Source: Ursus arctos
Taxonomy: Eukaryota > Chordata > Mammalia > Carnivora > Ursidae
Assembly: GCF_023065955.2 (NCBI RefSeq)
Contig: NW_026623078.1
Span: 9,744,199-9,808,198 of the forward strand
DNA length: 64,000 nucleotides
Direction of reading: 5' to 3'
Shown: positions 24,391 to 35,354 of the stretch, piece after piece
How the letters are laid out: each line of letters starts with the position of its first letter
How positions within the stretch are numbered: position 1 is the first letter of the stretch
Made by a program: the position numbers and the translations under genes
Notes under the pieces: generated by a model
What the model was told of the DNA's origin: nothing
The model's input: only the letters and a program-made list of their open reading frames with translations
The model's database searches: none

Positions 24391-24815
24391 AATGCATGTT
24401 TTTCCTTGGGGGACTGGAACAAATTACCATAGAGTCAATGTCTTAAAACAACAAAAATTATTCTTTCGTGCTCACAGGTCAGAAGTCCAACAAAGTCAAG
24501 GTGTCAGCCAACCTGCACTCACTCTAGAGGCCCTGATAGAGAAAACTTTGTTGCTTCTTCCAGCTTCTGGTATGTGTCCACATCTCTCAAATCTCTGCCT
24601 CTGTGTTCACATTGCCTCCTCTTCTTGGTGTGCTCCCCATGTGTCTCTCTTGTAAAGATATATGTGGTAGCATTTACAACCCACCCAAGTTATCCAGGAT
24701 ATGTTCCACTTCTCAAGATCATTAATCACATATTTTGCTATACAAGGTAATAATCACAGGCTCGTGAGTTAGGATATGGATAAATCTTTTGGGGTGCTAG
24801 CATCCCATCTACTTC
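24391..24815 (-). repeat. MLT1-like MaLR LTR
   Basis: The order is 'aacaaattaccatagagtcaatgtcttaaaacaacaaaaatta', 'cagaagtccaacaaagtcaaggtgtcagcc', 'cttccagcttctgg' and 'gtgttcacattgcctcctcttc'. This is the reverse complement of an MLT1/MST-style LTR (mammalian apparent LTR retrotransposon). The LTR lies in the ancient L1, which resumes at about 24830. Other MLT1-like copies occur at 45005 and 46605. The exact subfamily is not assigned. Confidence 0.6.
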
Positions 24816-25255
24816 TATTGAAATATGAGCACTATTGAGGTGCATGTTTAACATTTAAGAAATTACTAACTATCTTCCGAAATTATTGTATTATTTTAAT
24901 TTTCCAACAACAATATATGAGACTTTGGTTACTCCACATCCTCATCTGAATTGGTATGATCAGTAGTTTTAATTTTAATACATTCTGAATGATGTGCAGT
25001 GACATCTCAATGTCATTTTAATTCACATTTCCCTAATGATTAGTAAAATTTAGCATCTTTTCATGTGCTCAATTTGAAAATATTTTATCTGGTGGCTTTT
25101 CTTTCTCTTAACAGTACATTTTGAACAGCAGAAATTTAAAATGTGTATTATTTTTTCTTTTATGGATTGTATTCCAGTGTCATAACTAAGAGATCTTTGT
25201 TTAACTCAAGTGCACAAAGATTGTCTTCTTTTTTTTTTTTAAGATCTTTTATTTA

Positions 25256-25397
25256 GGGGCGCCTGGGTGGCTCAGTCGTTAAGCATCTGCCTTTGGCTAA
25301 GGGCATGATCCTTCCTCTCCCACTCCCACTGCTTGTGTTCCCTCTTTCACTGGCTGTCTCTATCTCTGTCAAAAAAAACCAAACAAACAAACAAACA
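25256..25397 (+). mobile_element. Internally deleted carnivore SINE
   Basis: The copy runs from ggggcgcctgggtggctcag to 'ctctgtc' and an A/CAAA tail. It jumps from 'gggcatgatcc' straight to 'ttcctctcccactccc', so about 50-60 bp including the B-box region are missing. It lies head-to-tail with the next SINE at 25398, with the (CAAA)n tail between them. Confidence 0.9.
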
Positions 25398-25623
25398 GGG
25401 GGCACCTGGGTAGCGCAGTCCTTAAGCCTCTGCCTTTGGCTCAGGGCGTGATCCCGGCGTTCTGGGATCGAGTCCCACATCGGGCTCTTCCACTGGGAGC
25501 CTGCTTCTTCCTCTCCCAATCCCCTGCTGTGTTCCCTCTCTCGCTGGCTGTCAATAAATAAATAAAATCTTTAAAAAAAAAACCCAAAAAAACAAACAAA
25601 GCAAAAAAAAAAAAAAACAAAAA
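25398..25623 (+). mobile_element. Young carnivore SINE, inner copy
   Basis: Essentially full length: head ggggcacctgggtagcgcag, 'gatcccggcgttctgggatcgag', CT-rich body, ataaaatcttt and a long A-rich tail with C interruptions to about 25623. It probably inserted into the A tail of the SINE at 25256, or the two entered together. The outer duplication is shared by the pair. Confidence 0.92.
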
Positions 25624-26383
25624 AAGATCTTTAATTATTTGAGAGAGAAAGAAAGTGGAGTGAGAGCAAACATGAGTCTGGGGGCGGGGGTGGGCAGAGG
25701 GAGAAGCAGACTCCCCACTGAGCAGGGAGCCAGACACAGGCACCCCCAAATATTGTCTTCTATATATTCTCACAGATTTTATATTTAGACTATCATTTGT
25801 TTGAGCTAATTTTTGATATAATGCAATCTATGAATTAAGTTCATATTGTTTTCAAAGATAGCTGATGATTCTAGCACATTTGTGAAGTGTGCTAGGATTG
25901 GAATTATCTTCACACCCTTTCTGAAAATTAATTGAACATGTGTGTGTTTATTTCTGGACTCTATTCTGTTTCATTGAATTATTAGTCTATATTTATTCCA
26001 TACCACACGTTCTTGATTGTTGTAGATTTATAATAAGTCTTGAAATCCTTCAATTAACATAATTTCTCCAATTTTTGTTATCTTTTATTCAAAGTTGTTA
26101 TGGCTATTCTGTCTTCTGCATTTATATGGATTTTAAAATCAGTGTCTCAACTTGTACAAAACATGCTGTTGACATTTTGACTGGGATGGTTTAAAAATAT
26201 GTCAGTTTGGGGAAAACTGACATCTTATCAATATTGAGTCTTTTTATCTAAGTACAAAGGACTTCCCATTTAATCAGATCTCCTTTACTTTATCTTAACA
26301 ATGTGTTTATCAGTCTACAGGTCTGGTACTTTCATCAGATTTAGTCTAAATATTTAATGTTTTTGATACTAACGTCAGTGGTT

Positions 26384-26570
26384 TTTTTTAATACGATTTT
26401 ATTTATTTGACAGAGAGAGAAACAGTGAGAGAGGGCACACAAGCAGAGGGAGAGGGAGAAGCAGGGTTCCTGCTGAGCAGGGAGCCCAATGTGGGGCTCG
26501 ATCCCAGTTCCCTGGGATCATGACCTGAGCCGAAGGCAGAAGCTTAAGAACTGAGCCACCCAGGCACCCC
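26384..26570 (-). mobile_element. Carnivore SINE in ancient L1
   Basis: Full-length minus-strand copy. The T-rich tail side 'aatacgattttatttatttgacagag' is on the left and the head 'gagccacccaggcacccc' on the right. An imperfect duplication of the type agtggtttttt / agtgttattttt flanks it. It interrupts the L1 RT region. Confidence 0.93.
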
Positions 26571-28489
26571 AATAGTGTTATTTTTAAATTTATATTTCTT
26601 CCAGTTTCTTCCTAAAATATAGAAATACAATTGTGTTTTGCATAGTGATCTTGTAGACTGCAAACTTCCTAACACACTTAGTTCTTTGACTGGCTTTTTC
26701 ATAGAATCCAAAACAGTGCCTTTCTGTTACTGATTTCTGATTTTATTCCATTACGGTCAGAGAACATACTTTGTAAGGTTTGAATTGATTTAAATTGATT
26801 AAGATTTGTTTTATGGCCAAGAATATTGCCTTTCTTGTTAAAAGCTCTTAAACAATTGAGGGAAAATTACACTGTGCCCTGTTAATGTATTGTTCCATCA
26901 ATGTCAGTTCCACTGAGTACTTAACACTGTTCAAGTCTTCTACATTGTTGCTGATTTTTTTTATGTTTTCTATCAACTACTTGAAAAATTGTTGAAAACT
27001 CACTATAATTGAAGATTTATCTATTCTTGAAGTTCTGTTTGATTTTGCTTCATAATTTTCCAAGCTCTCTCATTAAGAGCATACATGTTATGCTTCCTCT
27101 TTCATTATGAAATGACCACCAATATCCTCGGCAACATTTTTTTGCTATGAAATCAACTTCGTTTCATATTTATATAGGCCCTCTGCCTTTATTTTGATTC
27201 ATGGTAGCATGGTATATATTTCATTCTTCTTTTTAACCTATATTTGTCTTAATATTTAAAATGGATTTCATATACAGAAAAATTAATTGTTGGGTATTAT
27301 TTTTTTATCCAATCTGACCACCTGCGGGTTTTTTTGGTTGGAATATTTACATCATTTACATTTAGTATCATTATTCACAATTGAATGTTTAAATCTCTTT
27401 ATTTTCTCCTCGTTCTCTGTTTGTTTAGTTTGTTCTGTTTCCATTTTTGTTAGTTTTCTGCTTTGTTTTGGATTAAGTATTTTTGTAAGTCCCTTTACTG
27501 TCCTTTTTTGGTCTTATTTCCTACAATTCTTTCTGTGTTATTTTAGAGCACTTTTGGGGTTTACCTTGTACATGTTTAACTTATTACCATCTACACTCAA
27601 TGAAATTATGTCACTTCACATATAAGAAAGCTTACAAAATACACTTCCATTTCTCTTCTCTTGGTCTGTGCGTTTTTATTGTCATAGACTTTACATTTGC
27701 CTATATCATAAACTTCACACTACACTGTTACCACATTTTGCTTTAAACAGATAATTATCTTTTAAACAAGTTTAAATATTCATTTTTATCCAAGTAATCA
27801 TCATTTGAGGTTGCTCATCATACCTTTGTGTAGAACCAGATTCCTATAAAGTATCATATTCTTCTGCATAAATGGCTTCTTTTATTACTTATTGAAATCC
27901 AATTCTGTGATGAATTCTTTGAGGTTTTGCTTGCCTGAAAAAGTCTTTAATTAATTCAAATTCCTTTTTCAAGGGTATTTTGTTGGGTGTAAATTTTAAA
28001 TTGGCTGTTTTTGTCTATCATTGCTTTAAAATGATACTCTACTGTCATTCTCAGCCTTGTTCTTTTGAATATAATGTCTCTTTCCTCTGGTTAGTTTAAG
28101 ATTTTTATTTACTGTTAATTTTAAGCAATGTAATTATGGTTTGCTTTGCTGTATAGTTTTTCTCCATGTTTCATCTGCTTATATTGTATTGAGCTTCCTG
28201 AGTCTGTGGGTTTATACCCTCCAACAATTTGGAAAAATTGTAGCCATTATGTTTTCAAATATCTTTTCTGTCTCTTCCTCTTTCTATCCTCCTTTTGAAA
28301 CTCCATTTACACAAATACTCATTTTTTTGATCTTTTCACAACACACCACTGCTGTTTATTTTTCCAGAATTTTTCTCTTATTTTGGATAGATTCTATACT
28401 CTGTCGTCACGTTCCCTACTCTTTCCTTATACGACTGAATCACTGCTAATTCTGTTGACACAAATGAACAAACCTTTTTTTTTAATTAA

Positions 28490-28930
28490 AAAAAATTGAG
28501 TTTTATATGAACCCAAGTTAGGACAGCTGTCCAGAATATACTATCTCATCAAGAAGAGAGTGTTCTGGGGAAGGAACATTTAGCACAGGGTTATATAATT
28601 ATTTTTAATTAAGAGTTGCAAATTATCATGACAAAAAACACTCTAGAAATTACATACCTTATCATAAGCTTTTAGTATATACAGGAATGCATGGTTCAAA
28701 TCTTGTGGGAACTAGGAAGGTTTTACTCTGACCTTCATGTTTGGAATGTTTCTTTCTAGGTTATTTGTTAATGATGCAGATGTATAATATGTGCTTAGGG
28801 CAGAAATAGAGCCTATGCTTTGAGGTTTTGCTGACTCTAGTAATGATTGAAGTATAACTTCCCTGAGGTCCTGTGAGCAGGGCCTAGAAATATCAAAAGT
28901 TAAAAATTTTTTTATGGATTCCATTAATCT
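28490..28930. other. Unclassified block inside ancient L1
   Basis: Between the L1 ORF1 remnant (ending about 28450) and the L1 5'-region text (from about 28930) lies roughly 440 bp whose wording does not look like L1. It contains 'ggacagctgtccagaatatactatctcatcaagaagagag' and 'gcaaattatcatgac'. The minus-strand 76-codon frame at 28712-28942 has no domain. It may be an old LTR or DNA-transposon insertion, or diverged L1. Confidence 0.35.
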
Positions 28931-29299
28931 TTTTTTTATCATTATTTATCTCAGAAATTTAGTATTTATCTCAAGAAGCTAGTTCAATTTGGTCTTTTAC
29001 ATAACTTCCACGTGTGTAATTAACATTATTTCCTCTAACTTCTTCAACATGTGAAGCTGGTATCATAATTCTTTTAATTAACTTTTCAGTTACTTCTATC
29101 ATGTATGTCTTGTCTTCTTCATTTTCTATTGACTGATTTTCCTTCCTATTATTGATTGCAGTTTCTAGCTTCTTTGCATGCTCAGTAGTTTTTGCTTGGA
29201 TTCCAGATATTTTCAATTTAGTTTTAGGTGGTATCTGATATTTCTGTATTTCTATAAATACTCTTGATGATTTGGCTTGTGGTCTTCATTTGTACAGTC

Positions 29300-29421
29300 C
29301 ATTAGTTACAAATTGTTTTTATATTTTTAAGGGTTGGTATAAAATAAAAGACTACAGATAGCCCTCAAAACATAAAATATTTATTGGCTGGCCCTTCAGA
29401 GAACAGGTTTGCGGAACCCTG
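29300..29421. repeat. hAT-Charlie-type fragment
   Basis: The text 'gactacagatagccctcaaaacataaaatatttattggctggccctt' ends in gtttgcggaaccctg (29407-29421). This matches the terminal part of a common non-autonomous hAT (Charlie/MER1) element whose inverted end reads CAGGGGTCGGCAAAC in the other orientation. L1 5'-region text flanks it on both sides, and the L1 resumes with 'caaatttgaggttttccactatggctgg'. Confidence 0.5.
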
Positions 29422-29779
29422 CTCTACCTGTTGTTGCACTACAAATTTGAGGTTTTCCACTATGGCTGGTAGAAAAATAGGCTTTTTTTTTAACCATATA
29501 TTCCTAATTCTATCAAAACTGAAAAAAAAAAACCATCTCTAAGTAACTCAGAATCTCTTTTTGTGACAATATTCCATGGATTATTATTAGTGCGCAATAG
29601 CTTGTTCCTATTAGTTCTTTAAACTGTTTTCTCAATTTTTTATAACATTGGCAAAGACACTCAGACCATGGTAAACAGGCATACTTTTCTTGTGGCTGAT
29701 CTTAGGGGGTGCTTCTTAAGTTTCTTCCTCAGCTGAAATTTTCAAAATAGGAATTTGGCATATAATCTTTATAAATACT

Positions 29780-29795
29780 AAGGTGTTTCCTTTCT
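29780..29795. other. Left target-site duplication of composite L1-A
   Basis: The 16 bases aaggtgtttcctttct occur here, next to the T-rich 3' terminus of a minus-strand L1, and again perfectly at 37298-37313, next to the 5' terminus of the L1 at 37297. They mark 29796-37297 as one insertion event. Confidence 0.9.
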
Positions 29796-30154
29796 TTTAT
29801 TTTTATTTTTTATAATAATTTTTTAATTATGTTATGTTAGTCACCATACAGTATATGCTTAGTTTTTTTTAATAATAATATTTTTTATTATATTATGTTA
29901 GTCACCATACAGTATATCCTTAGCTTTTGATGTAGTGTTCCATTATTCATTATTTGCATCTAACACCCAGTGCATCATGCAATATGTGCCCTCCTTAATA
30001 CCCATCACAGGCCTATCCCAGTTCCCCACCCTCCTCCTCTCTGAAGCCCTCAGTTTGTTTCTGAGAGTCCATAGTCTCTCATGGTTCATTCCCCGTTCTG
30101 TTTACCCCACCTTCATTCTTCCCTTCCTTCTCCTACCGATCTTCCTGCTATTTC

Positions 30155-30892
30155 TTATGTTTCATAAGTGAGTGAAACCATACGATAATTGTGTTTCTCT
30201 GCTTGACTTATTTCACTTAGCATAATCTCCTCCAGTCCCGTCCATCTTGCTGCAAATTTTGGGTAATCGTTCTTTCTAATGGCTGAGTAATATTCCATTG
30301 TATATATATGGACCACATCTTCTTTTTTTTCTTTTTTAAGATTTTTATTTATTTTTTTGACAGAGAGAGAGACAGCCAGCGAGAGAGGGAACATAAGCAA
30401 GGGGAATGGGAGAGGAAGAAGCAGGCTCCCAGTGGAGCAGGAACCCTGATGGCGGCTCGATCCCAGAACCGTGGGATCATGCCCTGAGCCGAAGGCGGAT
30501 GCTTAACGACTGAGCCACCCAGGTGCCCCTGGACCACATCTTCTTAATCCAGTCATCTGTTGAAGGGCATCTCGCTCCTTCTACAATTTAGCTATTGCGG
30601 ACAATGCTGCTACGAACATTGGGGTGCATATGGGGTAAATACCCAGTAGTGCAATGGCTGGATCATAGGGTAGCTCAATTTTTAACTTTTTAAGGGACCT
30701 CCACACTGTTTTCCAAAGTGGCTGTACCAACTTGCATTCCCACCAACAGTGTAAGAGGGATTCCCTTTCTCCACATCCACTCCAACATTTGTCGTTTCCT
30801 ACCTTGTCAATTTTTGCCATTCTAACTGGCATAAGATGGTATCTCAATGTGGTTTTGATTAGAATTTCTCAATGTGGTTTTGATTTGAATTT
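30155..30892 (-). pseudogene. L1 ORF2 C-terminal remnant in transduced tail
   Basis: Minus-strand frames encode the L1 ORF2 C-terminal region. Residues such as [17 protein letters not shown] and YTMEYYSAIRKND are the conserved Cys-rich end of LINE-1 ORF2p. The stop is at 30155-30157 (..SLTYET*). The SINE at 30325-30529 splits the frame. The 5' edge carries a 25-bp tandem duplication (30843-30867 and 30868-30892). It is not functional. Confidence 0.85.
30325..30529 (-). mobile_element. Young carnivore SINE in L1-A tail
   Basis: A full-length minus-strand SINE with the perfect 16-bp duplication tggaccacatcttctt at 30309-30324 and 30530-30545. It cuts the ORF2 C-terminal remnant, so it arrived after the L1 copy existed, either at this locus or at the source locus. 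Confidence 0.95.
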
Positions 30893-31385
30893 AAACGAAT
30901 AAAATATTTTAAAAAAATCTAAATTCCATCCTGAAGTATGTACCCAAGAGAAATGAAAACATACCCACGTATTGTCCAAGAATGTTATTAAAAACCTCAT
31001 TTATATACCTCTACCTGGAGATAATTCAAATACCCATCAACATGAGAATAAACAAATCATTGTATGTTCATACAATAATTAAAGAACAAACTACTGATAT
31101 GCACAATGTAGATGCATCTCAAAAATCATGTTGAGCAAAATAAGCCCAAAACAGGAGTCTGCATACTTCATGATTCCATTTATATGAAGTGCAAGAACAG
31201 GAAAAACTAACAGCAGTAATAGTGGTTACCTTGAAGGAGGGAGTTGCAGAAATGACTGGAAATGGACACAAAAGAACTGGAAAGGGCCATATGGAAATAC
31301 ATTACCTTGGTATGGGTGGTTGTTGCAGGGGTATATACAATTGTCAAGACTCACTGAACTGAAAGTTTAACATCTGTACCTTTTG
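30893..31385 (+). mobile_element. Ancient L1M 3' fragment carried in L1-A
   Basis: The plus strand shows old L1M 3' text: 'ccaagagaaatgaaaacata', 'tacccatcaacatgagaataaacaaatca', 'gcacaatgtagatgcatctcaaaaatcatgttgagcaaaataagcc', 'gattccatttatatgaagtgcaagaacagg' and 'gtggttacc'. It sits between two L1 3' ends of opposite orientation, inside the outer 16-bp duplication. It is therefore probably flanking DNA of a source locus rather than native to this site. Confidence 0.7.
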
Positions 31386-31673
31386 TTGCATTTTTTTAAT
31401 AATATTTTTTTATTATATTATGTTAGTCACCATATAGTACATCCTTGGTTTTTGATGTAAAGTTCCATGATTTATTACTTGCATATAACACACAGTGCAC
31501 CATGCAATATGTGCCCTCCTCAGTAACCATCACCAGCCTACCCCATTCCCCCACCCCTTCCCCTCTGAAGCCCTCAGTTTGTTTACCAGAGTTCATAGTC
31601 TCTCATGGTTCATTCCCCTTCTGTTTACCCTGCTTTCTTCTTCCCATTCTTCTCCTACTAATCTTCCTACTTC

Positions 31674-34600
31674 TTATGTTCCATAAATGAGTGAAACCAT
31701 ATGATAATTGTCTTTCTCTGCTTGACTTATTTTGCTTAGCATAATCTCCTCCAGTCCCGTCCATGTTGCTGCAAATATTGAGAAATCATTCTTTTTGATG
31801 GCAGAGTAATATTCCATTGTATGTATGGAACACATCTTCTTAATCCAGTCATCTGTTGGAGGGCATCTCAGCTCCTTTCACAAGTTAGCTATTGTGGACA
31901 ATGCTGCTATGAACATTGGGGTGCATATGGCCCTTCTCTTCACTACATCTGTATCTTTGGCATAAATACCCAGTAGCGCAATTACTGGATCATTTTTGCC
32001 ATTCTAACTGGAGTAAGGTGGTATCTCAAGGTGGTTTTGATTTGAATTTCCCTGAGGGCTAATGATGTTGAACATTTTTTCATGTGTCTGTTAGCCATTT
32101 GTATGTCTTCATTGGAAAAGTGTCTGTTCATATCTTCTGCACATTTTTTTATTTGATTATTTGTTTCTCATGTATTGAGCTTGAGAAGTTCTTTACAGAT
32201 GCTGGATACCAGGCTTTTATCTGTAGTGTCATTTGCAAAATCTTCTCCCATTCCGTGGGCTACCTCTTAGTTTTGTTGACTGTTTCCTTGGCTGTGCAGA
32301 AACATTTGATCTTGATGAAGTCCCACAAGTTCATTTTTTTGTTTGTTTCTCTTGCTTTTGTGTCATGAAAAAAGTTGCTGTGGCCTATGTCAAGAGGTTG
32401 CAGCCTATGTTCTTCTCTAGGATTTTGATGGATTCCCATCTCACATGGAGGTCTTTCATCCATTTGGAGTTTATCTTTGTGTATGGTGTGAGAAAGTGGT
32501 CGAGGTTCATTCTTTTGCATATAGCTGTCCAATTTTCCCAGCACCATTTATTGAAGAGACTGTCTTTTTTCCACTGGATGTTCTTCCCTGCTTTGTCAAA
32601 GATTACTTGCCCAAAGACCTGAGGATCCATTTCTGGGTTCTCTATTCTGTTCCATTGGTCTATGTGTCTGTTTTGTGCCAGTGCCATGCTGTAGTTTTGA
32701 TCACAGCTTTGTAGTATAGCTTGAAATCCGGCAACTTGATGTCCCCAGCTTTGTTTTTCCTTTTTGACAATTCGTTGGTGATTCGGGGGCTTTTCTGGTT
32801 CCACACAAATTTAAGGACTATTTGTTCCAGTTCTTTGAAAAATGTCATTGGTATTTTAATCGGGATGGCATTGAAAGTGTAGATTGCTCTGGGTAGCATA
32901 GACATTTCAGCTATGTTTATTCTTCCAATCCATGAGCATGGGATATTTTTCCATCTTTTTGTTCCTTCTTCAATGTCTTTCAAGAGTGATTTGTAGTTTC
33001 TAGAATATAGATCCTTTACGTCTCTAATTAAGTTAATTCCGAGATAATGCATGATTTTTGGTGCTATTGTAAATGGAATGGATTCCCTAATTTCTCTTTC
33101 TTCAGTCTCATTGTTTGTGTATAGAAATGCAACTGATCTCTGAGCATTGATTTTGTATCCCGCCCCATTACTGAATTGCTCTATAACTTCTAGTAGTTTG
33201 GGGGGGGGAGTCTTTTGGGTTTTCCATATAGAGTACCATGTCCACTGCAAAGAGAGACAGTTTGACTTCTTCTTTGCCGATTTGAATACCTTTTTCCTTA
33301 TTGTCGTCTGATTGCTGTTGCAAGGACTTCTAGTACTATGTTGAACAATAACAGCAAGAGTGGGCATCCTTGTCATGTTCCTGATCTCAAGGGAAAGGCT
33401 TTCAGCTTTTCCCCATTGAGAATGATATTCGCTATAGGCTTTGCATCGATGGTTTTTATGGAATTGAGGAATGTACCCTCTTTCCCTACACTCTGAATGG
33501 TTTTCATCAGGAAAGAATGCTTTATTTTGTCAAATGCTTTTTCTGCATCAATGGTTCTTTACTTTTTCCTTGTTGATGATCTATCACACTGATCGATTTG
33601 TGAATGTTGGACCACCTTGCATCCCAGGGATGAATCCCACTTGGTCATGATTGATAATCCCTTTTAATGTACTGTTGCATCCTATTAGCTAGGATCTTGT
33701 TGAGAATTTTGGTGTCCATATTCATCAGGGATATGGGTCTGTAATTCTCCTTTTTGATGGGGTCTTTGCCTTATTTGGGGATCAAGGCAATACTGGCTTC
33801 ATAGAATGAGTTTGGTAGTTTTCCTTCTGTTTCTATTTTTTGAAACAGCTTCAGGAGAATAGGTATTATTTCTTCTTTGAATGTTTGGTAGCATTCCAAG
33901 GGGATTCCATCAGGCCTTGGACTCTTGTTTTGGGGGAGGTTTTTGATCACTGCTTCAATCTCTTCATAATTAATCGGTCTGTTTAAAAAATCAATTTCAT
34001 CCTGTTTCAGACTTGGTAGTTTACAGGTTTCCAGGAAAGCATCCATTTCTTCCAGGTTGTTTAATGTATTGGCATAAAGATGTTGATAAAAGTCTAATGA
34101 TCCTTCCTATTTCATTGGTGTTGGTTGTGATCTCCCCCTTTTCATTCTTAATTTTATTAATTTGGGTCCTTTCTCTATTCTTTTGAATAAGTCTTGCCAG
34201 TGGTTTATCAATCTTATTTATAATTTCAAAGAACCAGCTTCTATTTCTGTTGATCTGCTCTACTGTAGTCCTGGTTTCTAATTCATTGATCTCTGCTCTA
34301 ATCTTGATCAACTGCTTTCTCATGCATGGGTTATGCCTGTTCTTCTGTTCCAGCTCCAGCTTCTTGAGGTGAGAATATAAAAACTGCATTTTAGATTTTT
34401 CTATTCTTTTGAATGAGGCTTGGATGGCTATGTATTTCCCCCTTAGGATTGCCTTTGAAGGTTTTGGACTGTTGTGTTTTCATTCTTGTTGGTCTCCATA
34501 AATTGTTTAAATTGATATTTAATTTCCTGGTTTACCCAATCATTCCTGAGCCGGATGGTTCTTAGTTTCCAAGTGTTTGAGTTTCTTCCATTTTTCCTTG

Positions 34601-35283
34601 TGATTGAGTTCCAATTTCAAAGCTTTGTGGTCTGAGAATATGCAGGGAATAATTTTAGTCTTTTGGTATTGGTTGAGACTTGTTTTGTGGCCCAATGTAT
34701 GGTCTAGTCTGGAGAAAGTTCCATGTGCATTCGAAAAGAATGAGTATTCTGTTGTTCTGGGGTGTAGTGTTCTGTATATAACTCTGAGGTCCATCTGGTC
34801 TAGTATGTCATTTAAAGCTCTTATTTCTTTGTTGATTTTCTGCTTAGGTGGTCTGTCTATTGCTAATGGTGGAGTGTTGAGGTCCCCTACTATTGTATTT
34901 TTATCTATATGTCTCTTTATTCTGGTTAAGAGTTGGCTTGTGTATCTTGCTGCTCCCCCGTTGAGGGCATAGATATTTATAATTGTTATATCCATTTGTT
35001 GGATACTATATCTGTAACTAAAGTCTTTAGTTTAAAATCTAATCTGTCTGATATGAGAATTGCTATCCCAGCTTTCTTTTGAGGCCCATTGGCATGAAAA
35101 ATGGTTCCATCCCTTCACTTTCAGGCTGGATGTATCTTTAGGTTCAAGATGAGTCTCTTGTAGACAGCAAATGGATGGGTCATGTCTTTTTATCCAATCT
35201 GCAACCCTGTGGTGTTTTATGGGAGCACTTAAGCCATTCACATTGAGAATGATTATTGAGAGATATGATTTTAATGATGTCAT
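31674..35283 (-). pseudogene. L1-A ORF2 (endonuclease-reverse transcriptase), decayed
   Basis: The ORF starts at 35283 (MTSLKSYLS...) and ends at a stop at 31674-31676. The apurinic-type endonuclease part is visible (NVNG, QETH, a GDLNT stretch at about 34870, SDH near 34610) and so is the RT part ([15 protein letters not shown] near 33900). The catalytic box reads F-A-V-D at 33240-33251 instead of F-A-D-D. Several frameshifts, including a G run at 33200-33207, and stops split it. About 195 bp are missing near 31992 relative to the tail copy. ORF2p normally nicks DNA and reverse-transcribes L1 RNA; this copy cannot. Confidence 0.9.
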
Positions 35284-35354
35284 GTTGCCTGTGAAGTCTT
35301 TGTTTCTATAGATTGTAAATTTCTGTTCTGTATCACTCTTGGGGCCTTTTACTT

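Larger units (their letters stand above)
25230..25751 (-). mobile_element. Carnivore SINE split by two younger SINEs
   Basis: The minus-strand SINE has its T-tail side at 25230-25255 and its body and head at 25624-25751 (gagagaaagaaagtggag ... cagggagccagacacaggcaccccc). Its duplication, attgtcttct, is at 25220-25229 and 25752-25761. Two plus-strand SINEs occupy 25256-25623. The sequence aagatcttttattta (25241-25255) recurs as aagatctttaattattt (from 25624); it is the duplication made when the inner SINE material landed in the outer SINE's tail. Confidence 0.9.
24128..29779 (-). mobile_element. Long ancient L1, minus strand, heavily interrupted
   Basis: On the minus strand the L1 parts come in order. 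3'UTR/ORF2 tail lies at 24128-24390 ('gaacattcacatacaagactttctatggacatat'). ORF2 RT and endonuclease remnants occupy about 24830-27640, with landmarks 'ttattccattacggtcagagaacatactttgta' near 26750 and 'ccctctgcctttattttgattcatggtag' near 27180. ORF1 remnants lie at 28000-28450 and 5'-region sequence at 28930-29779. It is decayed throughout. Insertions: MLT1-like LTR (24391-24815), SINE nest (25230-25751), SINE (26384-26570), an unclassified block (28490-28930), a hAT piece (29300-29421) and the younger L1 at 29796. The target sequence appears to continue past 37314. Confidence 0.65.
29796..31390 (-). mobile_element. Putative 3'-transduced segment of L1-A
   Basis: The segment lies between the first L1 poly(A) end (about 31391) and the right-hand duplication in L1 sense. 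It holds an L1M fragment in antisense to L1-A (30893-31385) and a truncated L1 3' end in sense (29796-30892). It is about 1.4 kb after removing the SINE. The last about 110 bp before the duplication contain two near-copies of the L1 3' terminus (about 29815-29867 and 29868-29925). Confidence 0.65.

Noticed and set aside
27287..28449. Hydrophobic plus-strand frames that look like membrane proteins
   Set aside because: They are the T-rich antisense of ancient L1 ORF2/ORF1; Phe/Leu-rich composition follows from poly-T-rich DNA.
29796..31400. Two independent L1 insertions (29796-30892 and 31391-37297)
   Set aside because: Each would need its own duplication; instead only the outermost ends share a perfect 16-bp one, so a single composite insertion is preferred.
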